From Bradyrhizobium sp. CIAT3101 (GTDB lineage Bacteria; Pseudomonadota; Alphaproteobacteria; Rhizobiales; Xanthobacteraceae): DNA of 64,000 nt. Both the position numbers and the translations under genes were made by a program. This document shows, piece after piece, positions 24,965 to 33,411 of this stretch. The notes below the pieces were generated by a model that saw only the letters and a program-made list of their open reading frames with translations, did not search any database and was not told where the DNA came from. The stretch spans positions 4,671,001 to 4,735,000 of the forward strand of contig NZ_CP121634.1 of the NCBI RefSeq assembly GCF_029714945.1, written 5' to 3'. The first letter of the stretch is position 1; each line of letters starts with the position of its first letter.

Positions 24965-25004
24965 CTCAGATTATTTACACATCATACATATATTTCCATG
25001 TCAA
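24965..25004 (-). promoter_or_regulatory. Candidate promoter of the dctPQM-aroQ operon
   Basis: On the minus strand a perfect -35 hexamer TTGACA (25004-24999) is followed by an AT-rich stretch with possible -10 sequences (TATGAT or TGTAAAT), none at an ideal spacing. The region is strikingly AT-rich compared with the surroundings and lies 60-100 bases upstream of dctP. Confidence 0.35.
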
Positions 25005-25031
25005 ACGACATTATTGATTTCATATGATATT

Positions 25032-25042
25032 ATTGTAGACGT
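25032..25042. promoter_or_regulatory. Candidate GntR (FCD-type) operator
   Basis: ATTGTAGACGT contains GTAGAC, which fits the GTMKAC core of FadR/GntR-subfamily operators. It lies in the divergent region between dctP and the GntR gene, about 92 bases from the GntR start, next to the candidate dctP promoter. A single core match is weak evidence. Confidence 0.35.
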
Positions 25043-25133
25043 CAGATATCGACGATCTGCTATAGTGCTGGCAACGTTGATGGTTCGCCTGCTCTTGCGC
25101 AGCGGGCGGTCCGGACAAGCGGGATCAGAAGGC

Positions 25134-25793
25134 ATGACGGCACTCGAGGAACGGTCTTTGTCGGCGGGCGACAGCGGCTATCAGCGCATCCGCTCCGACA
25201 TCATTTTCGGCGTGCTGACGCCCTCCGGGCGTCTCAAGCTCGATGCCATGAAGGAGGATTACGGCGTCAGCATCTCGACGCTGCGTGAGATCCTCAATCG
25301 CCTGACGTCGGAAGGTTTCGTGGTGGCCGAAGGCCAGCGCGGCTTCGAGGTGGCGCCGATCTCGATCCAGAACCTGCGCGAGCTCGCGGATCTGCGCATC
25401 CTGCTGGAGCATCACGCGATGGCCGAGTCGTTTCGGGCCGGTGACGTCGAGTGGGAGGGACGCGTGGTGTCGGCGCATCACAAGCTGGCCGCGACCGAGC
25501 GCACCGTCCTCAAGGAGGGCGACGATCCTGAGCTGCGCAAGCGCTACGACGGCGAATTCCACCAGGCGCTGATTTCGAGCTGCGGCTCGCGCGAGCTGAT
25601 GCACACGCACGCGATCGTATTCGACAAATACTTCCGCTACGCGCTGCGCTATCGCGGCACCGAGACGATCAACCAGCACAAGGCGCTGCTGGAATGCGCG
25701 CTGAAGCGCGACATCAAGAGCGCGAGGACCGTGCTGAGCGAGCACATCAATGGCTGCGTCGCGCATGCCCTGTCGTCCTGGAAGGACGCCTGA
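25134..25793 (+). CDS. GntR-family transcriptional regulator (FCD domain)
   Basis: This 219-residue regulator has an N-terminal winged helix-turn-helix (YQRIRSDIIFGVLTPSGRLKLDAMKEDYGVSISTLREILNRLTSEGFV, residues 16-63) and a C-terminal all-helical FCD ligand-binding domain (LRELADLRILLEHHAM, FHQALISSCGSRELM, HKALLECALKRD, VLSEHI). The metal-binding histidines typical of FCD domains (FHQAL, HKALL, LSEHI) are present. The ATG at 25134 gives the usual N-terminus; an upstream ATG at 25080 would add 18 residues. It is divergent from the dctPQM-aroQ operon and is followed by the M24 and SMP-30 genes. It is probably the local repressor that senses the imported acid. Confidence 0.9.
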   Translation: MTALEERSLSAGDSGYQRIRSDIIFGVLTPSGRLKLDAMKEDYGVSISTLREILNRLTSEGFVVAEGQRGFEVAPISIQNLRELADLRILLEHHAMAESFRAGDVEWEGRVVSAHHKLAATERTVLKEGDDPELRKRYDGEFHQALISSCGSRELMHTHAIVFDKYFRYALRYRGTETINQHKALLECALKRDIKSARTVLSEHINGCVAHALSSWKDA

Positions 25794-25843
25794 CCGCCCT
25801 CGCCTGCCCGCAAGATCAAATCGTCGACGCAGAAGAACGATCG

Positions 25844-27016
25844 ATGCACGCCAACATTCCATTCTCCACGGCCAGGCTCGACGGCCTGCTCGACGATGCC
25901 GGCATCGACGTCCTGATCGTGACGTCGAAGCACAACATCCAGTACCTTCTCGGCGGGTACTATCATTTCCAGTTCGACTACATGGAAGCGATCGGCATCA
26001 GCCGGTATCTGCCCGTCTTCGTCTACGTGAAGGGCGACCTGGACAAGTCGGCTTACATCGCCAACCGCAACGAGCGGGACAGCATCCACAACAGAACCAG
26101 CGCCGGATACTGGATGCCGCCGGTCGTGTTCGGGTCGTCGACCTCGGTCGAGGCGATGACGCTCGCGCTTGGGCATATCAAGGCCATCGCGACGCGCACG
26201 CTTCGCGTCGGCGCGGAGCTGTCGTTCCTGCCGGCCGATGCCGCGGATGTGCTGCGCCGGGAGCTTCCCGATTGCCCGCTTGTCGAGGCGATGCGGCCGC
26301 TGGAGAAGCTGCGCTCGATCAAGACCGCGGCCGAGCTGGAAATTCTCCGCGAGGCGTCCGAGCGCGTGGTCGCGTCGATGATGGACGCGGCGAGCCTTAC
26401 CCGCGCCGGACAGAGCAAGCGCGAAATCATCGATCATCTGCGCCGCGCGGAGCTGTCGCGCGACATGATCTTCGAATACGCGTTGGTGACGATGGGCACG
26501 AGCTTCAACCGGGCGCCGTCCGAGCAGCGCCTCGCGCCCGGCGATATCGTCTCGCTGGATTCAGGCGGAAATTACAAAGGCTATATCGGCGATCTCTGCC
26601 GGATGGCCGTGCACGGGACGCCGGACGGCGAGCTGGTCGATCTGCTCGACGAGATCGATTTGATCCAGCAGGCAGCCCGCGCGCCGATCCGCGCGGGTCT
26701 TGACGGCTGCGAGATCTACGCCGCCGCCACCGAGGCGCTGGCGCGATCGCCTCACGGCAAGCAGATGCATTTCGTCGCCCACGGTATGGGCATCGTCAGC
26801 CACGAAGCGCCGCGCCTGACAGCGAGCGGCCCCATTCCCTATCCCGCCGACGACGCGAACGCGCCACTGCAAGCCGGCATGGTCATCTCGATCGAAACCA
26901 CGCTGCCCCACCCCCGACGGGGCTTCATCAAGCTCGAGGATACGATCGCCGTGACCCCGGATGGCTATCAGGCCTTTGGCGACGGTTCGCGCGGCTGGAA
27001 CCGGATCCCGGCATGA
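25844..27016 (+). CDS. M24-family metallopeptidase-like protein (Xaa-Pro aminopeptidase/creatinase fold)
   Basis: This is a 390-residue protein of the pita-bread fold. The N-terminal creatinase-like domain (ARLDGLLDDAGIDVLIVTSKHNIQYLLGG) is followed by the catalytic domain. All five metal ligands of active M24 enzymes can be seen: the aspartates in SLDSGGNYKGYIGDLCR, the histidine in HFVAHGMGI, and the glutamates in SIETTL and KLEDTI. It is therefore probably an active amidohydrolase or dipeptidase rather than a creatinase. It lies 50 bases after the GntR gene and overlaps the SMP-30 gene by four bases. A role in cleaving an amide or C-N bond in the substrate of the adjoining operon is possible. 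Confidence 0.85.
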   Translation: MHANIPFSTARLDGLLDDAGIDVLIVTSKHNIQYLLGGYYHFQFDYMEAIGISRYLPVFVYVKGDLDKSAYIANRNERDSIHNRTSAGYWMPPVVFGSSTSVEAMTLALGHIKAIATRTLRVGAELSFLPADAADVLRRELPDCPLVEAMRPLEKLRSIKTAAELEILREASERVVASMMDAASLTRAGQSKREIIDHLRRAELSRDMIFEYALVTMGTSFNRAPSEQRLAPGDIVSLDSGGNYKGYIGDLCRMAVHGTPDGELVDLLDEIDLIQQAARAPIRAGLDGCEIYAAATEALARSPHGKQMHFVAHGMGIVSHEAPRLTASGPIPYPADDANAPLQAGMVISIETTLPHPRRGFIKLEDTIAVTPDGYQAFGDGSRGWNRIPA

Positions 27017-27882
27017 GCGCGAATTCGATCTCCCCGCACAAGGTCGAGACCGCCGTCGCCAGCGCGGATATCCTGGGCGAGACGCCCTTGTGGTGCGACC
27101 GCTCCCGCAAGCTGTGGTGGATCGACATCGACGGCAGGCTGCATCAATCCTTCGACCCGGCGACGGGCGCGCATCATGTCACCTCCTACGAATGCCAATT
27201 CCTCGGCAGCCAGGCCCTGACGGCGGACGGTGCGCATCTGCTCGCGCAGGATTTGACCCTCCACCATCGCCAGACCGCGATCGAGGTCGAACGCGGCCTC
27301 GACAACCGTCTCAACGACGGCCGCGTCGACGCCCGTGGCCGCCTGTGGATCGGCACCATGGACAACCAGCTGCATCGCCCGAACGGCGCGCTTTATCGCG
27401 TGACCGGCGACGGCCAGGTCGCACGCATCTTCGACGGCGTCATCGTCACCAACGGGATTGCGTTCTCGCCCGACCATCGCACGCTCTATTTCACCGACAC
27501 GCGGCGGTATCGCACCTTTGCGTTCGACTTCGATCTCGACGACGGCGTGATCCGAAACAGGCGCCTGTTTGCCGATTACAGCGCCTCGCAGGAGCGACCT
27601 GACGGCGCCTGCGTTGATGTGACCGGCGGGCTATGGACGGCATTCTTCTCGGGCGGCCGGGTGGTGCGCTATCGGCCGGACGGAACGATCGACACCGTCA
27701 TCCCGCTGCCTGTGACCAATCCGACATGCCTGTGTTTTGGCGGCAGCGACCTCAAAACGCTGTACGTGACCACGGCCCGGAAATTCCTGGACCGGCAGCA
27801 GCTCAGCGTCGAGCCTCGGGCCGGTCATCTTCTCGCCATCCACGGCGTTGCGCAGGGTCTGCCGGAACACCGTTTCGGCTAG
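27013..27882 (+). CDS. SMP-30/gluconolactonase/LRE family protein
   Basis: This is a six-bladed beta-propeller lactonase of 289 residues. Family signatures are ILGETPLWCDRSRKLWWIDI (Glu metal ligand), LNDGRVDARGRLWIGTM (Asn ligand), GIAFSPDHRTLYFTDT and RPDGACVDVTGGLW (Asp ligand). Members hydrolyse sugar lactones or related esters with a divalent metal. Its ATG overlaps the TGA of the M24 gene (ATGA), so the two are translationally coupled. Placement beside the GntR-controlled TRAP/aroQ operon suggests that a lactone is formed or opened in that pathway. The last codons converge with the next gene on the minus strand. Confidence 0.87.
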   Translation: MSANSISPHKVETAVASADILGETPLWCDRSRKLWWIDIDGRLHQSFDPATGAHHVTSYECQFLGSQALTADGAHLLAQDLTLHHRQTAIEVERGLDNRLNDGRVDARGRLWIGTMDNQLHRPNGALYRVTGDGQVARIFDGVIVTNGIAFSPDHRTLYFTDTRRYRTFAFDFDLDDGVIRNRRLFADYSASQERPDGACVDVTGGLWTAFFSGGRVVRYRPDGTIDTVIPLPVTNPTCLCFGGSDLKTLYVTTARKFLDRQQLSVEPRAGHLLAIHGVAQGLPEHRFG

Positions 27883-28694
27883 CGCAGCGGCAACAGCTCC
27901 AACTGGCTCTGCGCCTTCTTCACGGCCGCCGCAAACCAGCTCTGGCTCGGTGCCTCCTTAGCGAAGCACTTTGTGTAGGCGTCCATCGCCTGATCTTCCT
28001 TGGCCATGGAATCCTGCGGGACCTTTTTGGCCATCATCTGCTTCCAGACCTTCTCGCAAGCCGGGATCTCGGCCGTCTTCACCGCGTCGGTCGCTGCCAG
28101 GAAGAAGACCTTATCGCCCTGGATCGCGACCACGTCGATCTCGCGCGGCGGCCCCTTCAAATCGCCATTGCCACGGACGCCGAGGACGGCGACCGCAGCG
28201 CCCGCGGATGCGGGCTTGGTGATCGGTAGCTCCGCGTATTTGGCGAAGGCGGCGTCCTGGATCGCCTGATAGTAGAAGCGGTCCGACCTGAACGCGGCAT
28301 CGATCTCCTGCGGCATGCCGTCCTTGCCGTGCTCGCGCAGCCAGTGCTTGAGCAGCGCGGTCGTGGTCACCACGGCCTGCTGCTTGTCGCCTTCGGTGGC
28401 GAAGCCGAGCCCGTCGAGATGGCCGAAGCCGATGTCTTCCCTGAACAGCGTGTCGACGTTCGACTTGCCCTCGGCCGGCAGCCCCTTGATCGTGACGGGA
28501 CCGACCAGGCCGCGCAGTGCCCCGGTCAGCTCGTTAAGCGCCGCGTCGTGCTGCTTGAAGGTCTCGTCGCTCTCCTTGGCCTTCGAGAATTTCGCGATGT
28601 AGCGGTCGCGCAGATCGAGATAGTGCTGCTCGGGAGACGCCGCGTGTGCTGATGCGGCGAAGGCGAGCAGGCAGAGCAAGGCGAACGATCTCAT
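27879..28694 (-). CDS. Secreted/periplasmic protein of unknown function
   Basis: This is a 271-residue protein with a clear Sec signal peptide (MRSFALLCLLAFAASAHA). The mature part begins SPEQHYLDLRDRYIAKFSK and is mostly helical with many charged residues. Cysteines occur in IPACEKVW and YTKCFAKE and could form a disulfide. I do not recognise a family. It stands alone on the minus strand, overlapping the SMP-30 gene end by four bases and facing the PilZ-XRE gene across a 200-base divergent region. No function is proposed. Confidence 0.6.
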   Translation of the reverse strand: MRSFALLCLLAFAASAHAASPEQHYLDLRDRYIAKFSKAKESDETFKQHDAALNELTGALRGLVGPVTIKGLPAEGKSNVDTLFREDIGFGHLDGLGFATEGDKQQAVVTTTALLKHWLREHGKDGMPQEIDAAFRSDRFYYQAIQDAAFAKYAELPITKPASAGAAVAVLGVRGNGDLKGPPREIDVVAIQGDKVFFLAATDAVKTAEIPACEKVWKQMMAKKVPQDSMAKEDQAMDAYTKCFAKEAPSQSWFAAAVKKAQSQLELLPLR

Positions 28695-28894
28695 TGCGAT
28701 GTCCGGAAGGCTAAGGGCGATCTCCAGTCTTGGTGGCGTCGCCGGGCCGGAAGGTTCATCCCGACGCGGTGTCCTGCCCGGTCGAGAACCAATCCTTCAC
28801 CATGGCTTGCGGGTTCGATTGAGCGCAGGGAACCCGGGAGGTAAAATCGGCTGCAGATTTTCAGCAGGTGCTGGACATCCCGGGGGCGACGTCC

Positions 28895-29434
28895 ATGAGC
28901 GAATTGCGCGCTGCGACCAGGCAATCCACGGCCAGGACCGGGATCATCGAATTCGATGGCGCCAGGGGCACGGTGAGCATCCCCTGCACCATCGCGGACG
29001 TATCAGGCACCGGCGCGCGGCTGAAGCTCGACTGGTCGCTGTCGTTTCCGAAAGAAGCCACGCTGGTCTTTGCCGACGGCTTGCGAAAAACCTGCCGCGT
29101 CGCCTGGCAGCAGCGGCGGCTGATCGGCGTCGCCTTCGCCGATGGCGTCGCGAGCGCGGACGAACAGGCGCTCATGATGACCGAGAAAGAGCAGGCCCTG
29201 CACCGCCGCCATATTGGCGCGCAGCTCAAAGGCGCGCGCGAGGCGCGTGGCTATACCGAGGCCCAGATCGCCAACCTCGTCGGCGTCTCGCCCGAGTTCG
29301 TCTCGCGGGCCGAGAATGGCGAGATCAGCATCCCGCTCCACCAGCTCACCCACATGGCCGATTTGCTGCTGGTCGATCTCGACAGTCTCGTGGCAGGCCC
29401 GGCGTCCAGCGACGTCGAGCTGATGGCGGAGTGA
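28895..29434 (+). CDS. PilZ domain fused to XRE-type helix-turn-helix
   Basis: This 179-residue protein joins two domains. Residues about 10-85 form a PilZ-like domain: ARTGIIEFDGARGTVSIPCTIADVSGTGARLKL contains the DxSxxG motif (DVSGTG), and an arginine pair precedes it (RQSTAR), though not in the canonical RxxxR spacing. Residues about 110-165 form a Cro/XRE helix-turn-helix (IGAQLKGAREARGYTEAQIANLVGVSPEFVSRAENGE, span 107-143). It could link cyclic-di-GMP or another surface signal to DNA binding. ATG at 28895 is preferred, with GGGGGCG upstream; a GTG at 28868 is possible. Confidence 0.72.
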   Translation: MSELRAATRQSTARTGIIEFDGARGTVSIPCTIADVSGTGARLKLDWSLSFPKEATLVFADGLRKTCRVAWQQRRLIGVAFADGVASADEQALMMTEKEQALHRRHIGAQLKGAREARGYTEAQIANLVGVSPEFVSRAENGEISIPLHQLTHMADLLLVDLDSLVAGPASSDVELMAE

Positions 29435-29541
29435 GCGCACTGCCCCTGCGGGACAGCCCTGCTCTGCCGGTCCATGTGGGAAACGCCTTTTGCCTGCTGT
29501 AAGCTCGCACCCGCGTCAGTGTCGACGCGGGAGATGATCGT

Positions 29542-29934
29542 ATGGCGGAGCCGGGTTTCGGTCGGTTCATGAAGGACCACCGGGAGTTTTTCAACGCGCT
29601 GGCCGATGAGGGATGGCGCTCGGTCCCTGGCTATGTCGGGGTCGAGGAAAAGATCCTGTCCGGTCGCTTCGATCACGCGGCACGGACGGGTGCGGTCACC
29701 CGCCTGTCGCGCTGGGCCGCCGGTGCCTCTGTGGGCCAGCCAGTCTCGCACGATTGGTGCGAGGAGGTCTTTCTGGTTTCGGGTACGCTGTCGATCGGCA
29801 CCGCGTCACATGAAACGCAGTTGCTGGCGGCCGGCACCTATGCCGTGAGGCCGGCCCATGTCGAGCATGGACCGTCCTTCACCCGCGATGGCTGCCTCAT
29901 GATCGAATTTCTCTACTATCCGCCGGCGGACTAG
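29542..29934 (+). CDS. Cupin-domain protein
   Basis: This is a small single-domain beta-barrel protein (130 residues) of the ChrR-like cupin type. Signatures are TRLSRWAAGASVGQPVSHDWCEEVFLVSGTL (residues about 50-80) and the second motif AAGTYAVRPAHVEHGPSFTRDGC. Histidine 69 and glutamates 73 and 74 of the first motif and His108/His111 of the second could bind metal. Possible roles are a small-molecule binding or dioxygenase-like activity. It stands alone; a hairpin that may end transcription follows at 29957-29984. Confidence 0.75.
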   Translation: MAEPGFGRFMKDHREFFNALADEGWRSVPGYVGVEEKILSGRFDHAARTGAVTRLSRWAAGASVGQPVSHDWCEEVFLVSGTLSIGTASHETQLLAAGTYAVRPAHVEHGPSFTRDGCLMIEFLYYPPAD

Positions 29935-29956
29935 CGGTTTCCGCGAACGTCTGTTT

Positions 29957-29984
29957 TTCGGCTGGCTCTCCCGGGCGAGCCGAA
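29957..29984. terminator. Hairpin between convergent cupin and cyclase genes
   Basis: TTCGGCT (29957-29963) and AGCCGAA (29978-29984) are perfect complements. A nested alternative stem GGCTC/GAGCC lies inside. The position, 22 bases after the cupin stop and 17 bases beyond the cyclase stop, fits a shared terminator, but neither strand gives a clear U-tract. Confidence 0.4.
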
Positions 29985-30001
29985 GGCTCTGCCAATCACC
30001 G

Positions 30002-31324
30002 TTACAGGCTGGCGGCGAAGATATCCCATCGGCCCGGCAGGCCCTTGAATTCGTGCGAACCACGCGCGGCGAAGCTCAAACCCGCGCCGGCAACCAGATC
30101 AGTTACGACCCTTGAGACCAAAACCTCGTCAGCGTTCGAATGCCCCATGACGCGCGCTGCCGCGTGTACCGCAATCCCGCCGATGTCGCCGCCCCTGATC
30201 TCAATCTCACCTGTGTGAAGACCCGCTCGCACCGCCAGACCCAGTTGCTTCGAGGAATGACTGAAAGCTAGCGCGCAACGAACCGCGCGGCCGGGACCGT
30301 CGAATGTCGCCAGGATGCCATCACCTGTGCTTTTTATGAACGTGCCGCGATGCTGCTGGATGACGTCTTTTGCCAACTGATCATGCCGGTCCAGAACCTG
30401 TCGCCATTTCAGGTCTCCCATATTGGCAGCGTTGCGCGTGGAATCGACGATATCGGTGAAAAGCACGGTCGCCAAAACCCGCTCCCTGTCGCGCGATGAG
30501 CTTTCGCGGCTGCCCGTGATGAACTCTTCGACGTCTCCTAACAGGGTGTCGGCGTCACCGGAGCCCAGTATGTGATCACCATCCGGGTACTCGATATATT
30601 TGGCGTCGGGAATCTTCCTTGCGAGATTTCGTCCGGCTTGCACCGGAATGAGAGCGTCCGTCTCGCGGTGAAGGATCAATGTTGGTACTCGCACCACCGA
30701 CAATATGGACTCGACGTCGATAGCGGCGTTCAGCAAGGAAAAGGACTTGAACGCCCCTGGGCTGGCAGACAGCCTTTCAAACTTGGCGAAATGTTTGACC
30801 GCCTCAGGGTTATGAGCCTCACTCGGATTGATAAGATTGATCAATCCCCCCGTTCCCCACGCCTTTGCACGTTCGGACACGAGCGCTGCGTAGTTCGCGA
30901 CCTTTTGGGCCGGTGAGCTCGCAAAGCCGGCGTACAGAATGAGATGAGAGACGCGATCGGGGTATGTCGCGGCAAACAAGATGCTCATTGCCGAACCTTC
31001 GGAGATACCCATCAGGGCCGCGCGGGGCGAACCGATTTCATCCATGATGGCTCGAACGTCGTCCATGCGCTGTTCAAGCGAGGGAGCATCCGGCATTCTG
31101 TCGGAGAGGCCCTGGCCTCGCTTGTCAAAGGTGACGACCCGGGCGAAATGAGCCAGGCGCCGCAACGAGGTCGTGTATCCCGGGCCTTCATGCATGAACT
31201 CGACATGGGACACCATGCCGGGGACGATGATGAGATCGATCGGTCCTTCACCGATTGTTTGATATGCGATGTTGAGCTCCCCGCTTAGCGCGTAGCGGGT
31301 CACAGGCAATTCGAAATCGCTCAT
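30002..31324 (-). CDS. Alpha/beta-hydrolase fused to class III adenylate/guanylate cyclase domain
   Basis: This is a 440-residue two-domain protein. Residues 1-270 form an alpha/beta-hydrolase fold with the nucleophile elbow MGISEGS, the early FDKRGQGLSDR segment and a late GDHI histidine. Residues about 285-440 form a class III nucleotide cyclase catalytic domain: ATVLFTDIVDSTRNAANMGD carries the first metal-binding aspartate, and STGDGILATFDGPGRAV the second, followed by AVRAGLHTGEIE. It has no signal peptide or membrane segment and is probably cytoplasmic. The hydrolase half may be a ligand sensor (as for epoxide-hydrolase-like cyclases) that controls cAMP synthesis. ATG at 31324 (MSDFELPV) gives the best N-terminus. 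Confidence 0.85.
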   Translation of the reverse strand: MSDFELPVTRYALSGELNIAYQTIGEGPIDLIIVPGMVSHVEFMHEGPGYTTSLRRLAHFARVVTFDKRGQGLSDRMPDAPSLEQRMDDVRAIMDEIGSPRAALMGISEGSAMSILFAATYPDRVSHLILYAGFASSPAQKVANYAALVSERAKAWGTGGLINLINPSEAHNPEAVKHFAKFERLSASPGAFKSFSLLNAAIDVESILSVVRVPTLILHRETDALIPVQAGRNLARKIPDAKYIEYPDGDHILGSGDADTLLGDVEEFITGSRESSSRDRERVLATVLFTDIVDSTRNAANMGDLKWRQVLDRHDQLAKDVIQQHRGTFIKSTGDGILATFDGPGRAVRCALAFSHSSKQLGLAVRAGLHTGEIEIRGGDIGGIAVHAAARVMGHSNADEVLVSRVVTDLVAGAGLSFAARGSHEFKGLPGRWDIFAASL

Positions 31325-31401
31325 CGGGCGCCTCCACGACCGTCGTGGATGTTGCGCTCCCGCCAATGCCTGAGCAAGCCCCTACCACGCGGTCTGCAGA
31401 C

Positions 31402-33396
31402 CTAGCCCTTGTGACAGCATGACCCGCTGCCGGCGTCCTTCTGCTCACCTGCAAGCACGCTGCGGCTGTTGCGGTCCGGCGGGATGTCGCCGGCGGCATT
31501 GGCCGCGAAGAAGCCGGTCGGCTTCAGCGTGAAGCCGGCATATTCGACCGGCATGATCGGAAAATCCTCGGGCTTGCAGATGTGGGTGTGGCCGAAAGAG
31601 TGCCACAGCACGATATCGGTATTCTCGATGTTGCGGTTCTGCGCGGCATAGCGCGGCAACCCATCGCCGCCGGCATGGTTGTTGGGATAATCGCCGCTGG
31701 CGTACTTTTCCGCCGCGTCGAAGGCCGTCACCCAAACATGCTTGGTCGCGAAGCCGCCGCGCCTTCGGACGTAGCTGCCCTCCTGGGCCAGCATCAGAGG
31801 GCTTGGATTAACCACGAGCTTGTAGGCCGGCGCGTTGCCGACCGAATTGGTCTCGTTGGGATTGCTGATCTTCCAGAACCGACCGGTCTCGCCATTGGCA
31901 ATGGCGGCGGCATCGCGCTCACGTGACAGCACGCGCGTGGTGGCGTCGAACGCATTGCCGTGCGGATTGTCCGCCCCCCAGGGCCGCGGCACGAACTCGT
32001 GCTCGCTGACGGTGTTGCCGCCGCCGTCGAGATCCATGTGCATGCGCACGTTGAAGAAGTGCTGGTGCGTCGGGCCGCCGAGATTGTCGTCGACCATCCC
32101 GCCCCATTTGTACTTTTCGCCAGACGGTACGGCGGCGGTCTGGATGATGCCGGTGAGTTTTGTCTCTAACTGGATCGTGCCGTCCTGGTAGAGATACCAG
32201 TAGAAGCCGTAGTCGTAATTTCCGACGGTGGCGAAGAACGAAATCACGAGCCGCCGCGAGCGCCGCACCTCGAACAGGCCGTTGCGGAATTCGTAGTGCT
32301 TCCAAGCAATTCCGTAGTCTTCTTCATGCATGCAGATAGCGTTCTGCATGACGAAGGGTTTTCCATTGTTGTCGGCGGCCGGCACGTTGAAATAGTGGAT
32401 GTTGCCGAGGCAGTCGCAGCCGAGCTCGAGCGCATTGGCGAGCATGCCGAGGCCGTATTCGCCGGCATCGAACGCCGACTTCCAGAAATGGTTCGCGCTG
32501 GGATCGGCGTAAGGCACCACCATCTCGGTGACGCTGGCGCGATGGATCAGCGACCGCTTGCGCGCGCCGTCCTGGTAGGCGAGCTGATGCAGCACCAGCC
32601 CTTCGCGCGGCGTGAAGCCGACGCGAAAACTCCATTTCTGCCAGTCGACCTTCCAGCCATCGACCTCAAAGCTCGCGCCCTCGGGCTGCTCGATATGCAG
32701 CGGCTTGATGTCGGTTCGCGTATTGGTGACTTCATGCGCGCCGTAATTCCGCTTCTTGCGCGGGATCGGCACGATCGGGTCCCCGTCAGTGAGGTCGAGC
32801 ACTTTGCCGCTGATGAGGTCGACGACCGCGACCACGCCCTCGATCGGATGAGCATAGCCGTTGTCCTGGAGATGTTCGCGAAAGAAGCTGACAGCGCGGA
32901 CGATGCGCGCGCCGCGCTCATACTCAAAGTCGAAGAAGCCCGAGGAGAACGGATCGACCTGAACCAGCTCGATGTCCTTGTCGGTGAGGCCACGCCGGTA
33001 CATCGCATTTCGCCAGCCGGGATCGGCCTTGACCATGGCCTCGCACTTGATGATTTCCTCGAGCATCACCGACGGCTGCCCATAGGGCGCCTCCCGGTTC
33101 GGAATGACTTTTCGGGCGACGATCTCGTTGCGGGCGAGATCGACGATGTGTTCGATCGCCTCTCCTGTCGCGACATCGAGTGTCAGCGCGAACGCACGAC
33201 GCGGCACGCCACCCGCGGCCAGCTCCTGCTTGGTCGGCTCTTCCAGCCGCACCGTTGGGAAGCGACAATTCTCCGGCGAGGCTGAGGCCGAACGCACCAG
33301 GGTGCAGGCCGCGGTGATCTCCTCGGCGGTCAGCGGGTCGAGCGGATGCGGCGTCGCGCTCTGCGCCTGCGATTTGGCTTTGACTGTATCGAGCAT
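31402..33396 (-). CDS. tynA: Copper-containing primary-amine oxidase
   Basis: This copper/topaquinone amine oxidase (664 residues) oxidises primary amines to aldehydes with release of ammonia and hydrogen peroxide. The topaquinone precursor is Tyr394 in VGNYDYGFYW. The copper histidines are His444 and His446 in THQHFFNVRM and His605 in HTHICKPEDFPIMP. The catalytic base is Asp310 in FDAGEYGLG. No signal peptide is present, so it is probably cytoplasmic as in Arthrobacter enzymes. The odd C-terminus (GSGSCCHKG) has two cysteines. It lies 15 bases after a NylB-like hydrolase gene in one operon, with an AraC regulator divergent. Confidence 0.93.
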   Translation of the reverse strand: MLDTVKAKSQAQSATPHPLDPLTAEEITAACTLVRSASASPENCRFPTVRLEEPTKQELAAGGVPRRAFALTLDVATGEAIEHIVDLARNEIVARKVIPNREAPYGQPSVMLEEIIKCEAMVKADPGWRNAMYRRGLTDKDIELVQVDPFSSGFFDFEYERGARIVRAVSFFREHLQDNGYAHPIEGVVAVVDLISGKVLDLTDGDPIVPIPRKKRNYGAHEVTNTRTDIKPLHIEQPEGASFEVDGWKVDWQKWSFRVGFTPREGLVLHQLAYQDGARKRSLIHRASVTEMVVPYADPSANHFWKSAFDAGEYGLGMLANALELGCDCLGNIHYFNVPAADNNGKPFVMQNAICMHEEDYGIAWKHYEFRNGLFEVRRSRRLVISFFATVGNYDYGFYWYLYQDGTIQLETKLTGIIQTAAVPSGEKYKWGGMVDDNLGGPTHQHFFNVRMHMDLDGGGNTVSEHEFVPRPWGADNPHGNAFDATTRVLSRERDAAAIANGETGRFWKISNPNETNSVGNAPAYKLVVNPSPLMLAQEGSYVRRRGGFATKHVWVTAFDAAEKYASGDYPNNHAGGDGLPRYAAQNRNIENTDIVLWHSFGHTHICKPEDFPIMPVEYAGFTLKPTGFFAANAAGDIPPDRNSRSVLAGEQKDAGSGSCCHKG

Positions 33397-33411
33397 GGTG
33401 ATGTCCAGAGA

